Shown one piece after another: positions 1 through 7,084 of a stretch of DNA of 24,064 nucleotides. The position numbers and the translations under genes are program-made. The stretch is from NCBI GenBank assembly GCA_016219795.1, contig JACRKK010000016.1:1-24064 (forward strand). The letters are read 5' to 3'. The notes under the pieces are model-generated. The model did not search any database. It was not told the DNA's origin and saw only the letters and a program-made list of their open reading frames with translations. Origin of the DNA: Candidatus Woesearchaeota archaeon (GTDB lineage: Archaea; Nanobdellota; Nanobdellia; Woesearchaeales; JACRKL01). The first letter of the stretch is position 1, and each line of letters starts with the position of its first letter.

Positions 1-172
1 CACTCAGACAAAGACTTGGAAGATTGGTGAGAAAAACATGTTCATTCTCCAAATCTCTTGAAAACCATAACAAAGTTATTGGGCTATTTCTTCAAGAAAG
101 AAATATGGAGCGTTTATCAGTCAAATGATAACACTTCCGAAGATAACAACCATTTCTATTGCAGATTTCTAG
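1..172. other. Upstream stretch with no supportable gene
   Basis: All frames carry stops and nothing recognisable is encoded. One frame is open from about 31 to 201 but its translation resembles no family I know, and in particular not the expected BRO-N half of the DinD-like protein that follows. It is probably decayed sequence belonging to the pseudogene at 173-670, or the tail of a feature outside the window. Confidence 0.4.
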
Positions 173-670
173 ACGAAAAGGTATTTTTTTTCAAAAAATA
201 GGGTTATTCCAAGTTCTCTATATCAAGCTAAAGGCTACTCTAATGACTGGATTGAGAAGCGAGTAAGAGGAATTGCTATAAGAGACGAGCTTACCGACGA
301 ATGGAAGAAAAGAGGTTTGCTTGAAGAAAGGGAATATGCAATTCTTACAGCAGAAATCTCAAAGGCCACTTTTGGCATGACACCAAATGAATACAAAAAA
401 CTCAAAAGATTAAAAAAGGAAAACCTAAGAGATCATATGAACGATTTAGAACTTATTTTTACCATGCTTGGCGAGGCATCCACCACAAGGATTGCAAGAG
501 ATAAGGATACTAAAGGGTTTATTGAAAACAAGGAAGCGGCAACAGAAGGCGAAACTGTTGCAGGCATAGCAAGGAGAGAACTTGAGCATCGAAGTATCCG
601 CAAGGTATCAACTCCTGAGAACTACCTTTCTGAAACTGAAAAAAAGAAAAAAATAGAGGAGAAAAGATAG
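173..670 (+). pseudogene. dinD: C-terminal remnant of a DinD/BRO-type protein
   Basis: The reading frame is open from 173, just after a TAG at 170-172, to 670. From about 218 onward it matches the conserved C-terminal half of the DNA-damage-inducible protein D / BRO-type family: GYSNDWIEKR, IRDELTDEWKKRG, REYAILTAEISKATFGM, LRDHMNDLELIFTMLGEA and the terminal RKVSTPENYL. Full-length members carry an N-terminal BRO-N domain of well over 100 residues, which is absent here; the 5' part has stops in every frame. No ATG precedes the conserved block; the first usable in-frame codon is TTG at 317, inside the domain. I read this as a truncated, probably non-functional gene of mobile or phage-associated origin. 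It is convergent with cdc48, with a gap of only 10 nt. E. coli DinD inhibits RecA-mediated strand exchange, but that role should not be assumed for this fragment. Confidence 0.75.
639..653 (-). terminator. Oligo-T terminator for cdc48
   Basis: Read on the minus strand, this is T7-C-T7, starting about 28 nt beyond the cdc48 stop codon. Archaeal RNA polymerase terminates at such oligo-T runs without needing a hairpin. It lies inside the 3' end of the dinD remnant, as expected for a compact convergent pair. Confidence 0.55.
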
Positions 671-680
671 TCTGCAGCTC

Positions 681-2834
681 TTAAACCACCATCGGATTCC
701 TCTCTTCCTGCTCCTTGTGCTTCTTTGCCGGCTTTTTTTGAGCCATCTCTGCAAGCGCCATGGTAAAGTGCTCTTTGGTGACAGCAACTGATTCAGTTTT
801 CTTCTCCACCGTTTCCCTGATGGCAAAGAGTCCTGCTTTTCTGCACAGCGCCTCAATATCAGCACCGCTAAAGCCATCGGTCTTCTTGACAAATTCTTCG
901 AGTTTGACGCCCTTGAGAGGCATCTCTTTGGTATGCACGGCAAATATCTGCTTTCTTGCACCTAAATCTGGAAGAGGAATTTCTATTTGCAGTTCAATCC
1001 TGCCCGGCCTCAAAAGTGCCGGGTCTATCAGATCATGCCTGTTAGTTGCAGCAATCACCGTCACTTTGCTTAATTCCTCAATACCGTCAATCTCTGTCAA
1101 CAGCTGGTTGACAATGCGTTCTGTTGAATCTGTCAGTGCACTTCCTCTCACTTTGGAGATGCTGTCAAACTCATCAAAGAAGATGATGCAAGGCGCAACC
1201 TGGCGCGCCTTTGAGAAAATTTCACGGATATGTTTTTCTGAATCTCCTACCCATTTGCTTACCAGTTCCGGACCTTTCACGGAAATGAAATTGGCATCTG
1301 CTTCGTTGGCAATGGCTTTGGCAAGCAGGGTCTTGCCTGTTCCAGGCAGACCATACAACAAAACACCTTTGGGCGGCTTGATGCCTGCCTGCCTGAAGAG
1401 TTCCGGCTTTTTCAGAGGCAATTCTATGGTTTCCTGCAACTGCTGTTTAACCGTTTCCAGTCCACCGATATCGTTCCAGGTTGTCTTCGGTTTTTGGATA
1501 AGCACCTCGCGCAATGCAGAAGGCTCGACCAGCTGCAGCGCGTCCTTGAAATGTTGCATGCGGACTTCCATCTTTTCAAGTACATTAGTTGGGATACGCA
1601 CATCAAAGCGTTTCAGATCCTTAAAATAGGGTTTGAGTGCTTTAAGCCCTGCTTCCTTACAAAGTGCTTCCAGGTCTGCACCCGTAAATCCAATAGTCTT
1701 TGCTGCAAGAGCAGCAAGATCAACATCTTTGGCAAGAGGCATGCCTCGGGTGTGGATTTGCAGGATTTCTTTTCTTCCTTCTTCTCCTGGCGGGAGAATC
1801 TTTAATTCCCTGTCAAACCTTCCTGGCCGCCTTAATGCCTCATCAATGTCATCAGGCCTGTTGGTTGCTGCCATAACTACCACCTGACCACGGCTCTTTA
1901 AGCCGTCCATGGCAGTCAAAAGCTGGGCAACAACTCGTTTTTCTGTCTGGTCCCTGCCTTCCCCCCGCTTGGGTGCGATGCTATCTATCTCGTCAATGAA
2001 AATGATGGATGGGGCATTTTTCCCTGCGTCATCAAAGATGTCCCGCAACTGTTTTTCAGACTCCCCATAAAATTTGCTCATGATCTCCGGGCCGTTAATA
2101 GCATAGAACTGGCTCTCGGTCTCTGAGGCAACGGCTTTTGCAAGAAGCGTCTTTCCTGTGCCTGGAGGACCAGTAAGAAGCACGCCCTTGGGTGCACCAA
2201 TGCCTAAACGCTGAAAGACTTCAGGATGTTTCATAGGGAGCTCCACCATTTCCCTGATGTGGTCTATTTCTTCTTTAAGACCACCAATATCTTCATATGA
2301 TACTTCAGGGATGCGTGTTGCTTCTTCACTCACTACTTGATCGCTGATGATAAGCTTTGTGCGTTCCGTGACCATCACGCATTCATTGGGAGAAAGCTTA
2401 GTGATGACATACTGCAGATAGGTACCCATGACATCAATGCCAATCTTCTGGTTCTTGATTAAGGGCCTCTCCTGGAGCTTCTGGAGAAAATAGGGTGTAG
2501 GGTCACCGGTGAAACTGACCTGCTGGAGAGGTGCAAGGGTTACTGATTCTGCCGGGACGGTACTCATTTTCTGAACATCAACTTTTTCTCCAAGAGAGGT
2601 ATCTGCGTTGAAGCGGATAGTACCATCTATGCGTATGATGTCGAGCCCCTCATCTTCATGTCGGGCCCTCCAGACTGTGGCAACAGCACGCTTTTTGCCT
2701 TTGATCTGGATGACATCTCCCGATGTAAGATTGCGTTCTTTCATAAGATGAGAAGATATACGCGCAATGCCTTTGCCAACATCCATTTGGATGCTTTCTG
2801 CTACATCAAGGATTTTTGTTTTCTCATTAGTCAT
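681..2834 (-). CDS. cdc48: CDC48/VCP-type AAA+ ATPase (VAT)
   Basis: Two-ring AAA+ unfoldase, the archaeal homologue of p97/Cdc48, acting in the cytoplasm to extract and unfold proteins, in archaea often upstream of the proteasome. It has 717 residues, close to the family norm. The N-terminal double-psi barrel and second N subdomain cover about 1-170. D1 has Walker A GPPGTGKT at 222-229, Walker B IIFIDEID at 277-284 and arginine-finger segment RRPGRFDRE at 335-343. D2 has Walker A GLPGTGKT at 495-502 and Walker B IIFFDEFD at 550-557. The D2 segment after LLRPGR reads IELQIEIP, lacking the usual FDR, so its second finger region is slightly divergent. The basic tail (KKPAKKHKEQEERNPMVV) lacks an obvious HbYX proteasome-docking end. 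The start is supported by SD GAGAGGTA about 6 nt upstream. It is monocistronic with its own leader. Confidence 0.96.
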   Translation of the reverse strand: MTNEKTKILDVAESIQMDVGKGIARISSHLMKERNLTSGDVIQIKGKKRAVATVWRARHEDEGLDIIRIDGTIRFNADTSLGEKVDVQKMSTVPAESVTLAPLQQVSFTGDPTPYFLQKLQERPLIKNQKIGIDVMGTYLQYVITKLSPNECVMVTERTKLIISDQVVSEEATRIPEVSYEDIGGLKEEIDHIREMVELPMKHPEVFQRLGIGAPKGVLLTGPPGTGKTLLAKAVASETESQFYAINGPEIMSKFYGESEKQLRDIFDDAGKNAPSIIFIDEIDSIAPKRGEGRDQTEKRVVAQLLTAMDGLKSRGQVVVMAATNRPDDIDEALRRPGRFDRELKILPPGEEGRKEILQIHTRGMPLAKDVDLAALAAKTIGFTGADLEALCKEAGLKALKPYFKDLKRFDVRIPTNVLEKMEVRMQHFKDALQLVEPSALREVLIQKPKTTWNDIGGLETVKQQLQETIELPLKKPELFRQAGIKPPKGVLLYGLPGTGKTLLAKAIANEADANFISVKGPELVSKWVGDSEKHIREIFSKARQVAPCIIFFDEFDSISKVRGSALTDSTERIVNQLLTEIDGIEELSKVTVIAATNRHDLIDPALLRPGRIELQIEIPLPDLGARKQIFAVHTKEMPLKGVKLEEFVKKTDGFSGADIEALCRKAGLFAIRETVEKKTESVAVTKEHFTMALAEMAQKKPAKKHKEQEERNPMVV

Positions 2835-2860
2835 GGTATTTACCTCTCAAAAGAAAACAA

Positions 2861-2890
2861 CCGCAGGATGAAAGGGGATGAAACCTGCGG
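2861..2890 (-). promoter_or_regulatory. Hairpin in the cdc48 5' leader
   Basis: In the cdc48 transcript, CCGCAGG and CCTGCGG form a perfect 7-bp stem around a 16-nt loop. A T-rich run (TTGTTTTCTTTT) and the SD GAGAGGT follow. On the plus strand the motif GGATGAAA occurs twice, at 2866-2873 and 2876-2883, exactly 10 bp apart, filling the loop. The arrangement suggests leader control (attenuation or SD exposure) or a protein-binding site. No known riboswitch is recognised. Confidence 0.45.
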
Positions 2891-2950
2891 CAGTTTTCCG
2901 TTTAATAAATTAGTCGATTTTAGTTCGACATAGATAAGCTAAACTGAACA

Positions 2951-2960
2951 TATATTTAAA
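2951..2960 (-). promoter_or_regulatory. TATA box of cdc48
   Basis: On the minus strand this reads TTTAAATATA, a near-consensus archaeal TATA box. Initiation would be expected near 2925-2930, giving a leader of about 90 nt, long compared with the leaderless genes around it. A small dyad, GTCGA-N7-TCGAC at 2913-2929, overlaps the predicted start site. Confidence 0.6.
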
Positions 2961-3051
2961 TGTTTGCTTTAAATTTGCTTTGCACAAAAAGTCAATCTAG
3001 GAACGCAGGCTTCACATTAAGTTCAAGCATTGCAGAAATAATAAAGGGATT

Positions 3052-5046
3052 TTAGGGTTTCGCCATCTTCCAGAGAAGTTCAAACTGTTTGATATACGCC
3101 AGGGCTATCTCTTTCTTCTGGAGGATGATAGTAGTCCAAGGCTCGGTGAAATCAACCATAGCCACCTTGTCATCATAGACCATGATTCGTACGGGAGATA
3201 CAAATTCTTTGGGTAAATAGCGAACGTCTGCGTTGGGCTGCTTATGCTCGCCACCTTCCATGAACAACAGTTTTGTTTTGATGGTGTATTTCTTCTCCGC
3301 AGCAAAAAATTCCTCGAGATCTTTGCGCAGATAGAGCCAGTAGGGGTTGGTGTCTGTGCCAAACCCGTAGTTGGGCAGGCCCCTCTTTCCTGCTTCAATA
3401 ATTTCTTGCAATACAAGGACTGGACCTTCCCTGCCATGATGGACCCTGGTTTTATTGCCTGCTGAGTCCCAGAGCAACTTAAAGTACTTAAGATAAGAAG
3501 CAGCAATCTCTTTGTTCTCCACCACAGAAATCCTGGGCTCTTTGCCCCAGAGGATACTGGCAATTTTATTGCCAAAGATTGCAATGACGTGCGGACTTGC
3601 CATCTCTTTGGGTAGCTCCCGCCATTCGTAGAAGTGTTGTGCTCTGAGCACTTCTGCATCCTGTTTCTGGAACTTGTCGTAGTATTTATCGTCGTATTGC
3701 CGTGCAATGAGGTCATGCCAGAACACTTTGCCCTTTATGCGTTTTGCATTGTATTCCTTCCAGTAGTCTGGGAAATAATGTTTGATTCCCCAGTTGGCAC
3801 CAATGAAATAGACATCTTTGTAGTTGAGGGTGTCATCATACACCGCCTTGACGCCTTCTATCCCGTTATAGAGCATAGTATCTTGCTCCCAAAGAGAATC
3901 AAAATGCCGTACAAAAGAGTCTGCTATCTTCTTGTTGTTGATCGTTATGACAATGGGCTCTTTTTCCTGGATAATCATAACCGTTTTATCTGCGTATGGA
4001 AGGATTTCCACAGGAGAATCAGTGCCGTAGGGCAGAAACTTTATTTCTGCATTTTTCCCCTCATAGAATTCCTGCCCGTACTGTTCAACGGATTTTGCAT
4101 TGCCTTTGTAAAAGAGGAGTTCTGCCTTGATTCCTTTTTCTATGCGTTTTTCATGCATCTGCCGGAAGATGTCTGCAAAGTTCTTTTCGTTACCCTGCTC
4201 TCCGAAACTTGCCCCAAGCACCCGATAAGTATCACCCCCTTTAAGTTCATTGATTGCTTTGAGCAACGCATCTCTGAAAGCATCTGCGCCTTTGCTGACG
4301 ATGACGTCCTGTTGCCATTGCTTCTCAAAGTAACTCCTAAAAGTATCCGCAACCTGCTTGTTTTCAATGACAATGCTTATCCCGTCTTTTTCGTTGACGG
4401 TAAAAATAGTGGTATCATTGCAGACTTCAAAGCCTACGGGATACGTTTGGTCAAGAGAAAAAAACTTCAAGGAAGTCAACGGAAGCTTCTTTCGAAATTC
4501 AAATTCGTCTGATGCTACAGGATGCATAATCTGCCTGAATTTTACCCCTTTTTGCTCCCTGCGTTTCTGGAAATGATTGAAATAGATGGTCTGCGCTTCT
4601 GGCTGTTCTGTAAGCCCGAAATCAACTAATTCATCACCTGTCTTCATGCTCTTGAGAAAGTTTTCATGTGCTGTTTTTATGCCTTCCAAGCCTTTATAGA
4701 TAGTTACCTCATTCTTGTCGTTCGCCATCTTCCGCTTCAATTGCAAAGAAGGAAGAATTTTTTCCACTGCTTGGGCCTGCTTCTGCAAATTCTGTTGCTT
4801 TTCCTTGAGATAATCCAAAATCCGCTCAGGCGGAGCTGCATCAAAATATTTCTTCCCTGCTTTGATAATGTAACTTGCCAGGCCTTTTTGCATCAGCCGA
4901 TCAAGAATTTCGTAGATTTTGGAGCTGGCTGCGCCAGATTTGTCCACGACGGGGCCGGTTGTCGTGGACCCAAGTTCCAAAAGCGCAAGATAAACATTGA
5001 TTTCTGAATCTGTCAGGCCAATTTCTCGCAGGATGTTTTTATCCAT
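3052..5046 (-). CDS. TrmB-type regulator with four sensor-like repeats
   Basis: Residues 1-75 form a winged helix of the TrmB type (IGLTDSEINVYLALLELGS, then SSKIYEILDRLMQKGLASY, then KYFDAAPPERILDYL). A coiled-coil linker follows to about 105. The remainder is four diverged copies of one 125-140-residue unit, at about 114-246, 248-388, 390-527 and 534-660. Each unit opens with a strand plus glycine turn (IYKGLEG, IVSKGADA, MLYNGIEG, VHHGREG). Each closes with a helix of the form IADSFVRHFDSLW or IALAYIKQFELLW. TrmB-family proteins are usually 250-350 residues with one C-terminal effector domain, so 664 residues with four repeats is unusual. Such regulators bind operator dyads and small ligands, often sugars; the ligand here is unknown. 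A TATA box lies 22 nt before the ATG, so the mRNA is leaderless. It probably regulates itself or the divergent gene at 5256. Confidence 0.85.
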   Translation of the reverse strand: MDKNILREIGLTDSEINVYLALLELGSTTTGPVVDKSGAASSKIYEILDRLMQKGLASYIIKAGKKYFDAAPPERILDYLKEKQQNLQKQAQAVEKILPSLQLKRKMANDKNEVTIYKGLEGIKTAHENFLKSMKTGDELVDFGLTEQPEAQTIYFNHFQKRREQKGVKFRQIMHPVASDEFEFRKKLPLTSLKFFSLDQTYPVGFEVCNDTTIFTVNEKDGISIVIENKQVADTFRSYFEKQWQQDVIVSKGADAFRDALLKAINELKGGDTYRVLGASFGEQGNEKNFADIFRQMHEKRIEKGIKAELLFYKGNAKSVEQYGQEFYEGKNAEIKFLPYGTDSPVEILPYADKTVMIIQEKEPIVITINNKKIADSFVRHFDSLWEQDTMLYNGIEGVKAVYDDTLNYKDVYFIGANWGIKHYFPDYWKEYNAKRIKGKVFWHDLIARQYDDKYYDKFQKQDAEVLRAQHFYEWRELPKEMASPHVIAIFGNKIASILWGKEPRISVVENKEIAASYLKYFKLLWDSAGNKTRVHHGREGPVLVLQEIIEAGKRGLPNYGFGTDTNPYWLYLRKDLEEFFAAEKKYTIKTKLLFMEGGEHKQPNADVRYLPKEFVSPVRIMVYDDKVAMVDFTEPWTTIILQKKEIALAYIKQFELLWKMAKP

Positions 5047-5068
5047 GAGGAAGCAAAGGGAGTTATTC

Positions 5069-5076
5069 TATAAAAA
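5069..5076 (-). promoter_or_regulatory. TATA box of the TrmB-type gene
   Basis: It reads TTTTTATA on the minus strand and ends 22 nt before the ATG at 5046. The predicted transcript therefore begins at or next to the start codon (leaderless). Confidence 0.65.
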
Positions 5077-5084
5077 GCTTTTGT

Positions 5085-5110
5085 TTCTCCCCCCTAAGGG
5101 TGAGGGAGAA
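5085..5110. promoter_or_regulatory. 26-bp dyad, candidate TrmB-type operator
   Basis: Outer arms TTCTCCC (5085-5091) and GGGAGAA (5104-5110) are perfectly complementary and enclose an odd palindrome CCCTAAGGG (5092-5100). The dyad lies immediately upstream of the TATA box of the TrmB-type gene and about 33 bp upstream of the divergent TATA box at 5143. This is a good position for an activator or repressor acting in both directions. Confidence 0.5.
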
Positions 5111-5142
5111 GTTATATTCTACCACAGGTTACTACTCTTAAG

Positions 5143-5150
5143 TTAAATAT
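5143..5150 (+). promoter_or_regulatory. TATA box for the 5193/5256 genes
   Basis: TTAAATAT, with expected initiation near 5173-5176, just before the SD AAGGGGGT (5177-5184) of the micro-ORF. Confidence 0.45.
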
Positions 5151-5192
5151 GGTTAAAGACCACAAAGAAGCGGTTTAAGGGGGTAAAAGAAC

Positions 5193-5246
5193 ATGAGCGG
5201 AAACGGACAATGGACGCCAGGCAATACTGGCGGGCCGAATAAGTAG
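5193..5246 (+). CDS. Candidate 17-residue micro-ORF upstream of the secreted protein
   Basis: ATG at 5193 opens MSGNGQWTPGNTGGPNK, a Gly/Asn/Pro-rich peptide ending in TAG at 5244-5246. It has a strong SD, AAGGGGGT, 8 nt upstream. The stop codon sits at the next SD (AGGTGA, 5245-5250), so translation could be coupled to the downstream gene at 5256. It resembles no peptide I know and may simply be leader sequence. Confidence 0.35.
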   Translation: MSGNGQWTPGNTGGPNK

Positions 5247-5255
5247 GTGAAAAAA

Positions 5256-5594
5256 ATGAAGATTATGCAAAAGATAAATGAGTGGTATGCAGGCCACAAA
5301 ATAGCAAGAGCCATCACTAAAGGTACTGCGCTTGCAACTGCTGCAGGTGCTGCAGAGCTTGCATTTGAAGCATTTACTGCGCCGCAAGTGGCGTGCGCAG
5401 AAGAAGCAAAGCAGGAAACAAAGCAAGAGGAGAAGATGCCACTGTACGGAAGCATCGATCTGCTTGCCTACCAAGACACTAACATGAAAAATGTAGTGCC
5501 TTATGCAGAATGTTTGTTGGCAAATCGTTCAAATGGGGAGCACTTGAGTTATACCTGGAAGCACCCGGCAACAAAAAAGGCCAGCCTCAAGTAA
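5256..5594 (+). CDS. 5' part of a frameshifted secreted barrel-like protein
   Basis: ATG at 5256 is preferred over GTG at 5247 because AGGTGA (5245-5250) sits 5 nt upstream as SD. The N-terminus is basic (MKIMQKINEW...KIAR), then a weakly hydrophobic Ala/Gly-rich stretch, then VACAEE, which fits signal-peptidase cleavage after the AxA-like ACA. A Glu/Lys-rich linker follows. A beta segment begins at MPLYGSIDLLAYQDTNMKNV. After PYAE (near 5509) the frame changes to non-beta-like sequence and stops at 5594, while the sensible continuation is in the frame of the 5510 ORF. One missing nucleotide near 5508-5512 explains this. It is either a real frameshift or a base-calling error; no classical slippery heptamer is visible. 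Confidence 0.6.
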   Translation: MKIMQKINEWYAGHKIARAITKGTALATAAGAAELAFEAFTAPQVACAEEAKQETKQEEKMPLYGSIDLLAYQDTNMKNVVPYAECLLANRSNGEHLSYTWKHPATKKASLK

Positions 5595-6013
5595 ACGATG
5601 CGGAGGGCACACTCAAAATGAATATTGGCAAAGGTTTCGGTGTATGGGCAGAGTATGTCTGGCTTGGGGGAGATAGCAGCTTTGAGAAAGGCGGTTTGGT
5701 ATACACACCGGATCTTGGCAACGGTACTTTTTTCTTGGCAAGAGTGGGCTATGGCACCAATAATGAAGGACTTGACGGAACTGCTCGACTGATTTTCAAC
5801 AGACAGTTGACTGATAGGTTCTCAGTGGGGAGCATGGTCAACAGCGGTTCGTTGGCAGGAACCCATATTCATGCAGAAGTGCCTAGAGTTCAGTTCAATC
5901 TAAATCCAAATTTCGCACTCTACTTTGAAGGCACCATTGACCACCAACCTTGGATGCCGCAGGGGAATAGGTACGCTGCTGGAGGAAGAGGCGGACTGAG
6001 AGTTAAGCTGTAG
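5510..6013 (+). CDS. 3' part of the secreted barrel-like protein
   Basis: This frame continues the 5256 protein; joined, they would give about 252 residues. The translation is a chain of amphipathic beta strands separated by Gly/Asn/Asp turns: FKWGALELYLEAP, GTLKMNIGKGFGVWAEYVWLG, GTFFLARVGYG, GTARLIFNRQLTDRFSVGSM, VQFNLNPNFALYFEGTID, ending GGRGGLRVKL. The pattern (alternating hydrophobics, aromatic girdle-like residues, short turns) is typical of bacterial outer-membrane beta barrels, which is unexpected beside archaeal promoters. A secreted or surface beta-sandwich is an alternative. The ATG at 5510 is probably not a true start. The gene is followed 42 nt later by nadA, which has its own promoter. 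Confidence 0.6.
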   Translation: MFVGKSFKWGALELYLEAPGNKKGQPQVNDAEGTLKMNIGKGFGVWAEYVWLGGDSSFEKGGLVYTPDLGNGTFFLARVGYGTNNEGLDGTARLIFNRQLTDRFSVGSMVNSGSLAGTHIHAEVPRVQFNLNPNFALYFEGTIDHQPWMPQGNRYAAGGRGGLRVKL

Positions 6014-6025
6014 GTAATCACAACT

Positions 6026-6033
6026 CTTTTATA
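6026..6033 (+). promoter_or_regulatory. TATA box of nadA
   Basis: CTTTTATA ends 22 nt before the nadA ATG at 6056. No SD is present, which is consistent with a leaderless transcript. Confidence 0.6.
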
Positions 6034-6055
6034 CCTTCTTTTATCCCCATAATCC

Positions 6056-7084
6056 ATGCCACAAGCAGCCATCAGATATCACGACCCCCTCCTCCAGCTT
6101 GAAGCAGAAGCAAACAAGACAATCATAGAGAGGATTCTTCTGCTTAAAGAGCAGAAAGACGTCCTTATTTTGGGTCACAATTATATGCACCCCTTGATCT
6201 ACAACCTCTCTCCGCCAGAAGCAAGAGGAGATTCATTGGCACTGTCCAAATACGCAGCAGAAACAGACAAACCCATCATTCTGTTTGATGGTGTCGTGTT
6301 CATGGCAGAGACTGCCAAGATTCTCAACCCTACCAAAAAGGTGCTCATTGCAAGCAAAAAAGCAGGCTGTTCGCTTGCAGACCCGCTGCGGGGGGAGCAG
6401 GTAAGAGCATTAAAAAAACAATTTCCGGGACTTCCTGTGGTGACCTACATCAACAGTTACGCTGATGTCAAAGCAGAGTCCGATATCTGTTGTACGTCAG
6501 CAAATGCATTAAAAGTTATTCTTTCAACCAAAGCAAAAAGAGTTATCTTCCTTCCAGACTCACTGATGGGAGAAAATCTGCAAGTGGAACTCAAGAAAAT
6601 GGGCAGTGATGTTGAACTTATTTATCCCGGCAAGAAAAACAAACTGCCAGCAGGCAAATGCGAAGTGCATGATAAGTTTACTGTTGACGATATAAGACGG
6701 GTGAGGGAGCAGTACGATATCCCAAAAGGGCATCCTCACCGAGCAGTCTTGGTGCATTGGGAATGCACGCCAGAAGTTGTGCAGGAGGCAGATTTCTGCG
6801 GCAGCACATCACAGATGGCAAACTACATCAAAGAAAAAAAACCAGAACGTATCTTCTTAGCAACCGAATGTGAGATGGCTGCCAATCTGCAGAATGAATT
6901 CCCCCAGACGGAATTCATCAGGCAGTGCAATGTCTATTGCCAGCACATGAGGCAGATTACGCTCAAAGGCATTTTGTCAGCGCTGGAGACCGAAGACAAA
7001 GAGTTGCATGAGGTTATTGTACCGGAAAGTGTCAGAAAGAAAGCACTGGTGCCTATCCAAAAAATGCTGGAGATTATAGGATGA
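6056..7084 (+). CDS. nadA: Quinolinate synthase NadA
   Basis: [4Fe-4S] enzyme condensing iminoaspartate with dihydroxyacetone phosphate to quinolinate in de novo NAD synthesis. It has 342 residues, near bacterial length (archaeal forms are often about 300). Family motifs are LGHNYMHPLIYNL (39-51), GDSLALSKYA, FDGVVFMAETAKILNP (77-92), KAGCSLADP, YINSYADVKAESDICCTSANA and IFLPDSLMG. The three cluster ligands are C105 (AGCSLAD), C202 (GKCEVHDKFT) and C295 (YCQHMRQIT). Their spacing is like the three cluster cysteines of known NadA proteins. No nadB or nadC lies in this window, so iminoaspartate and downstream steps must come from elsewhere. Its 3' end overlaps the convergent peptidase gene by 11 nt. 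Confidence 0.95.
   Translation: MPQAAIRYHDPLLQLEAEANKTIIERILLLKEQKDVLILGHNYMHPLIYNLSPPEARGDSLALSKYAAETDKPIILFDGVVFMAETAKILNPTKKVLIASKKAGCSLADPLRGEQVRALKKQFPGLPVVTYINSYADVKAESDICCTSANALKVILSTKAKRVIFLPDSLMGENLQVELKKMGSDVELIYPGKKNKLPAGKCEVHDKFTVDDIRRVREQYDIPKGHPHRAVLVHWECTPEVVQEADFCGSTSQMANYIKEKKPERIFLATECEMAANLQNEFPQTEFIRQCNVYCQHMRQITLKGILSALETEDKELHEVIVPESVRKKALVPIQKMLEIIG

Noticed and set aside
760..1629. Long open frame on the plus strand (289 codons) opposite cdc48
   Set aside because: Antisense shadow of the highly conserved AAA+ coding region; Ser/Leu-rich with no domain.
3634..4512. Long plus-strand frame (292 codons) opposite the TrmB-type gene
   Set aside because: Cys/Phe/Val-rich composition typical of an antisense shadow; no SD or promoter of its own.
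5149..5178. Nine-codon frame MVKDHKEAV before the micro-ORF
   Set aside because: No SD, and it overlaps the likely TATA box and transcription start.
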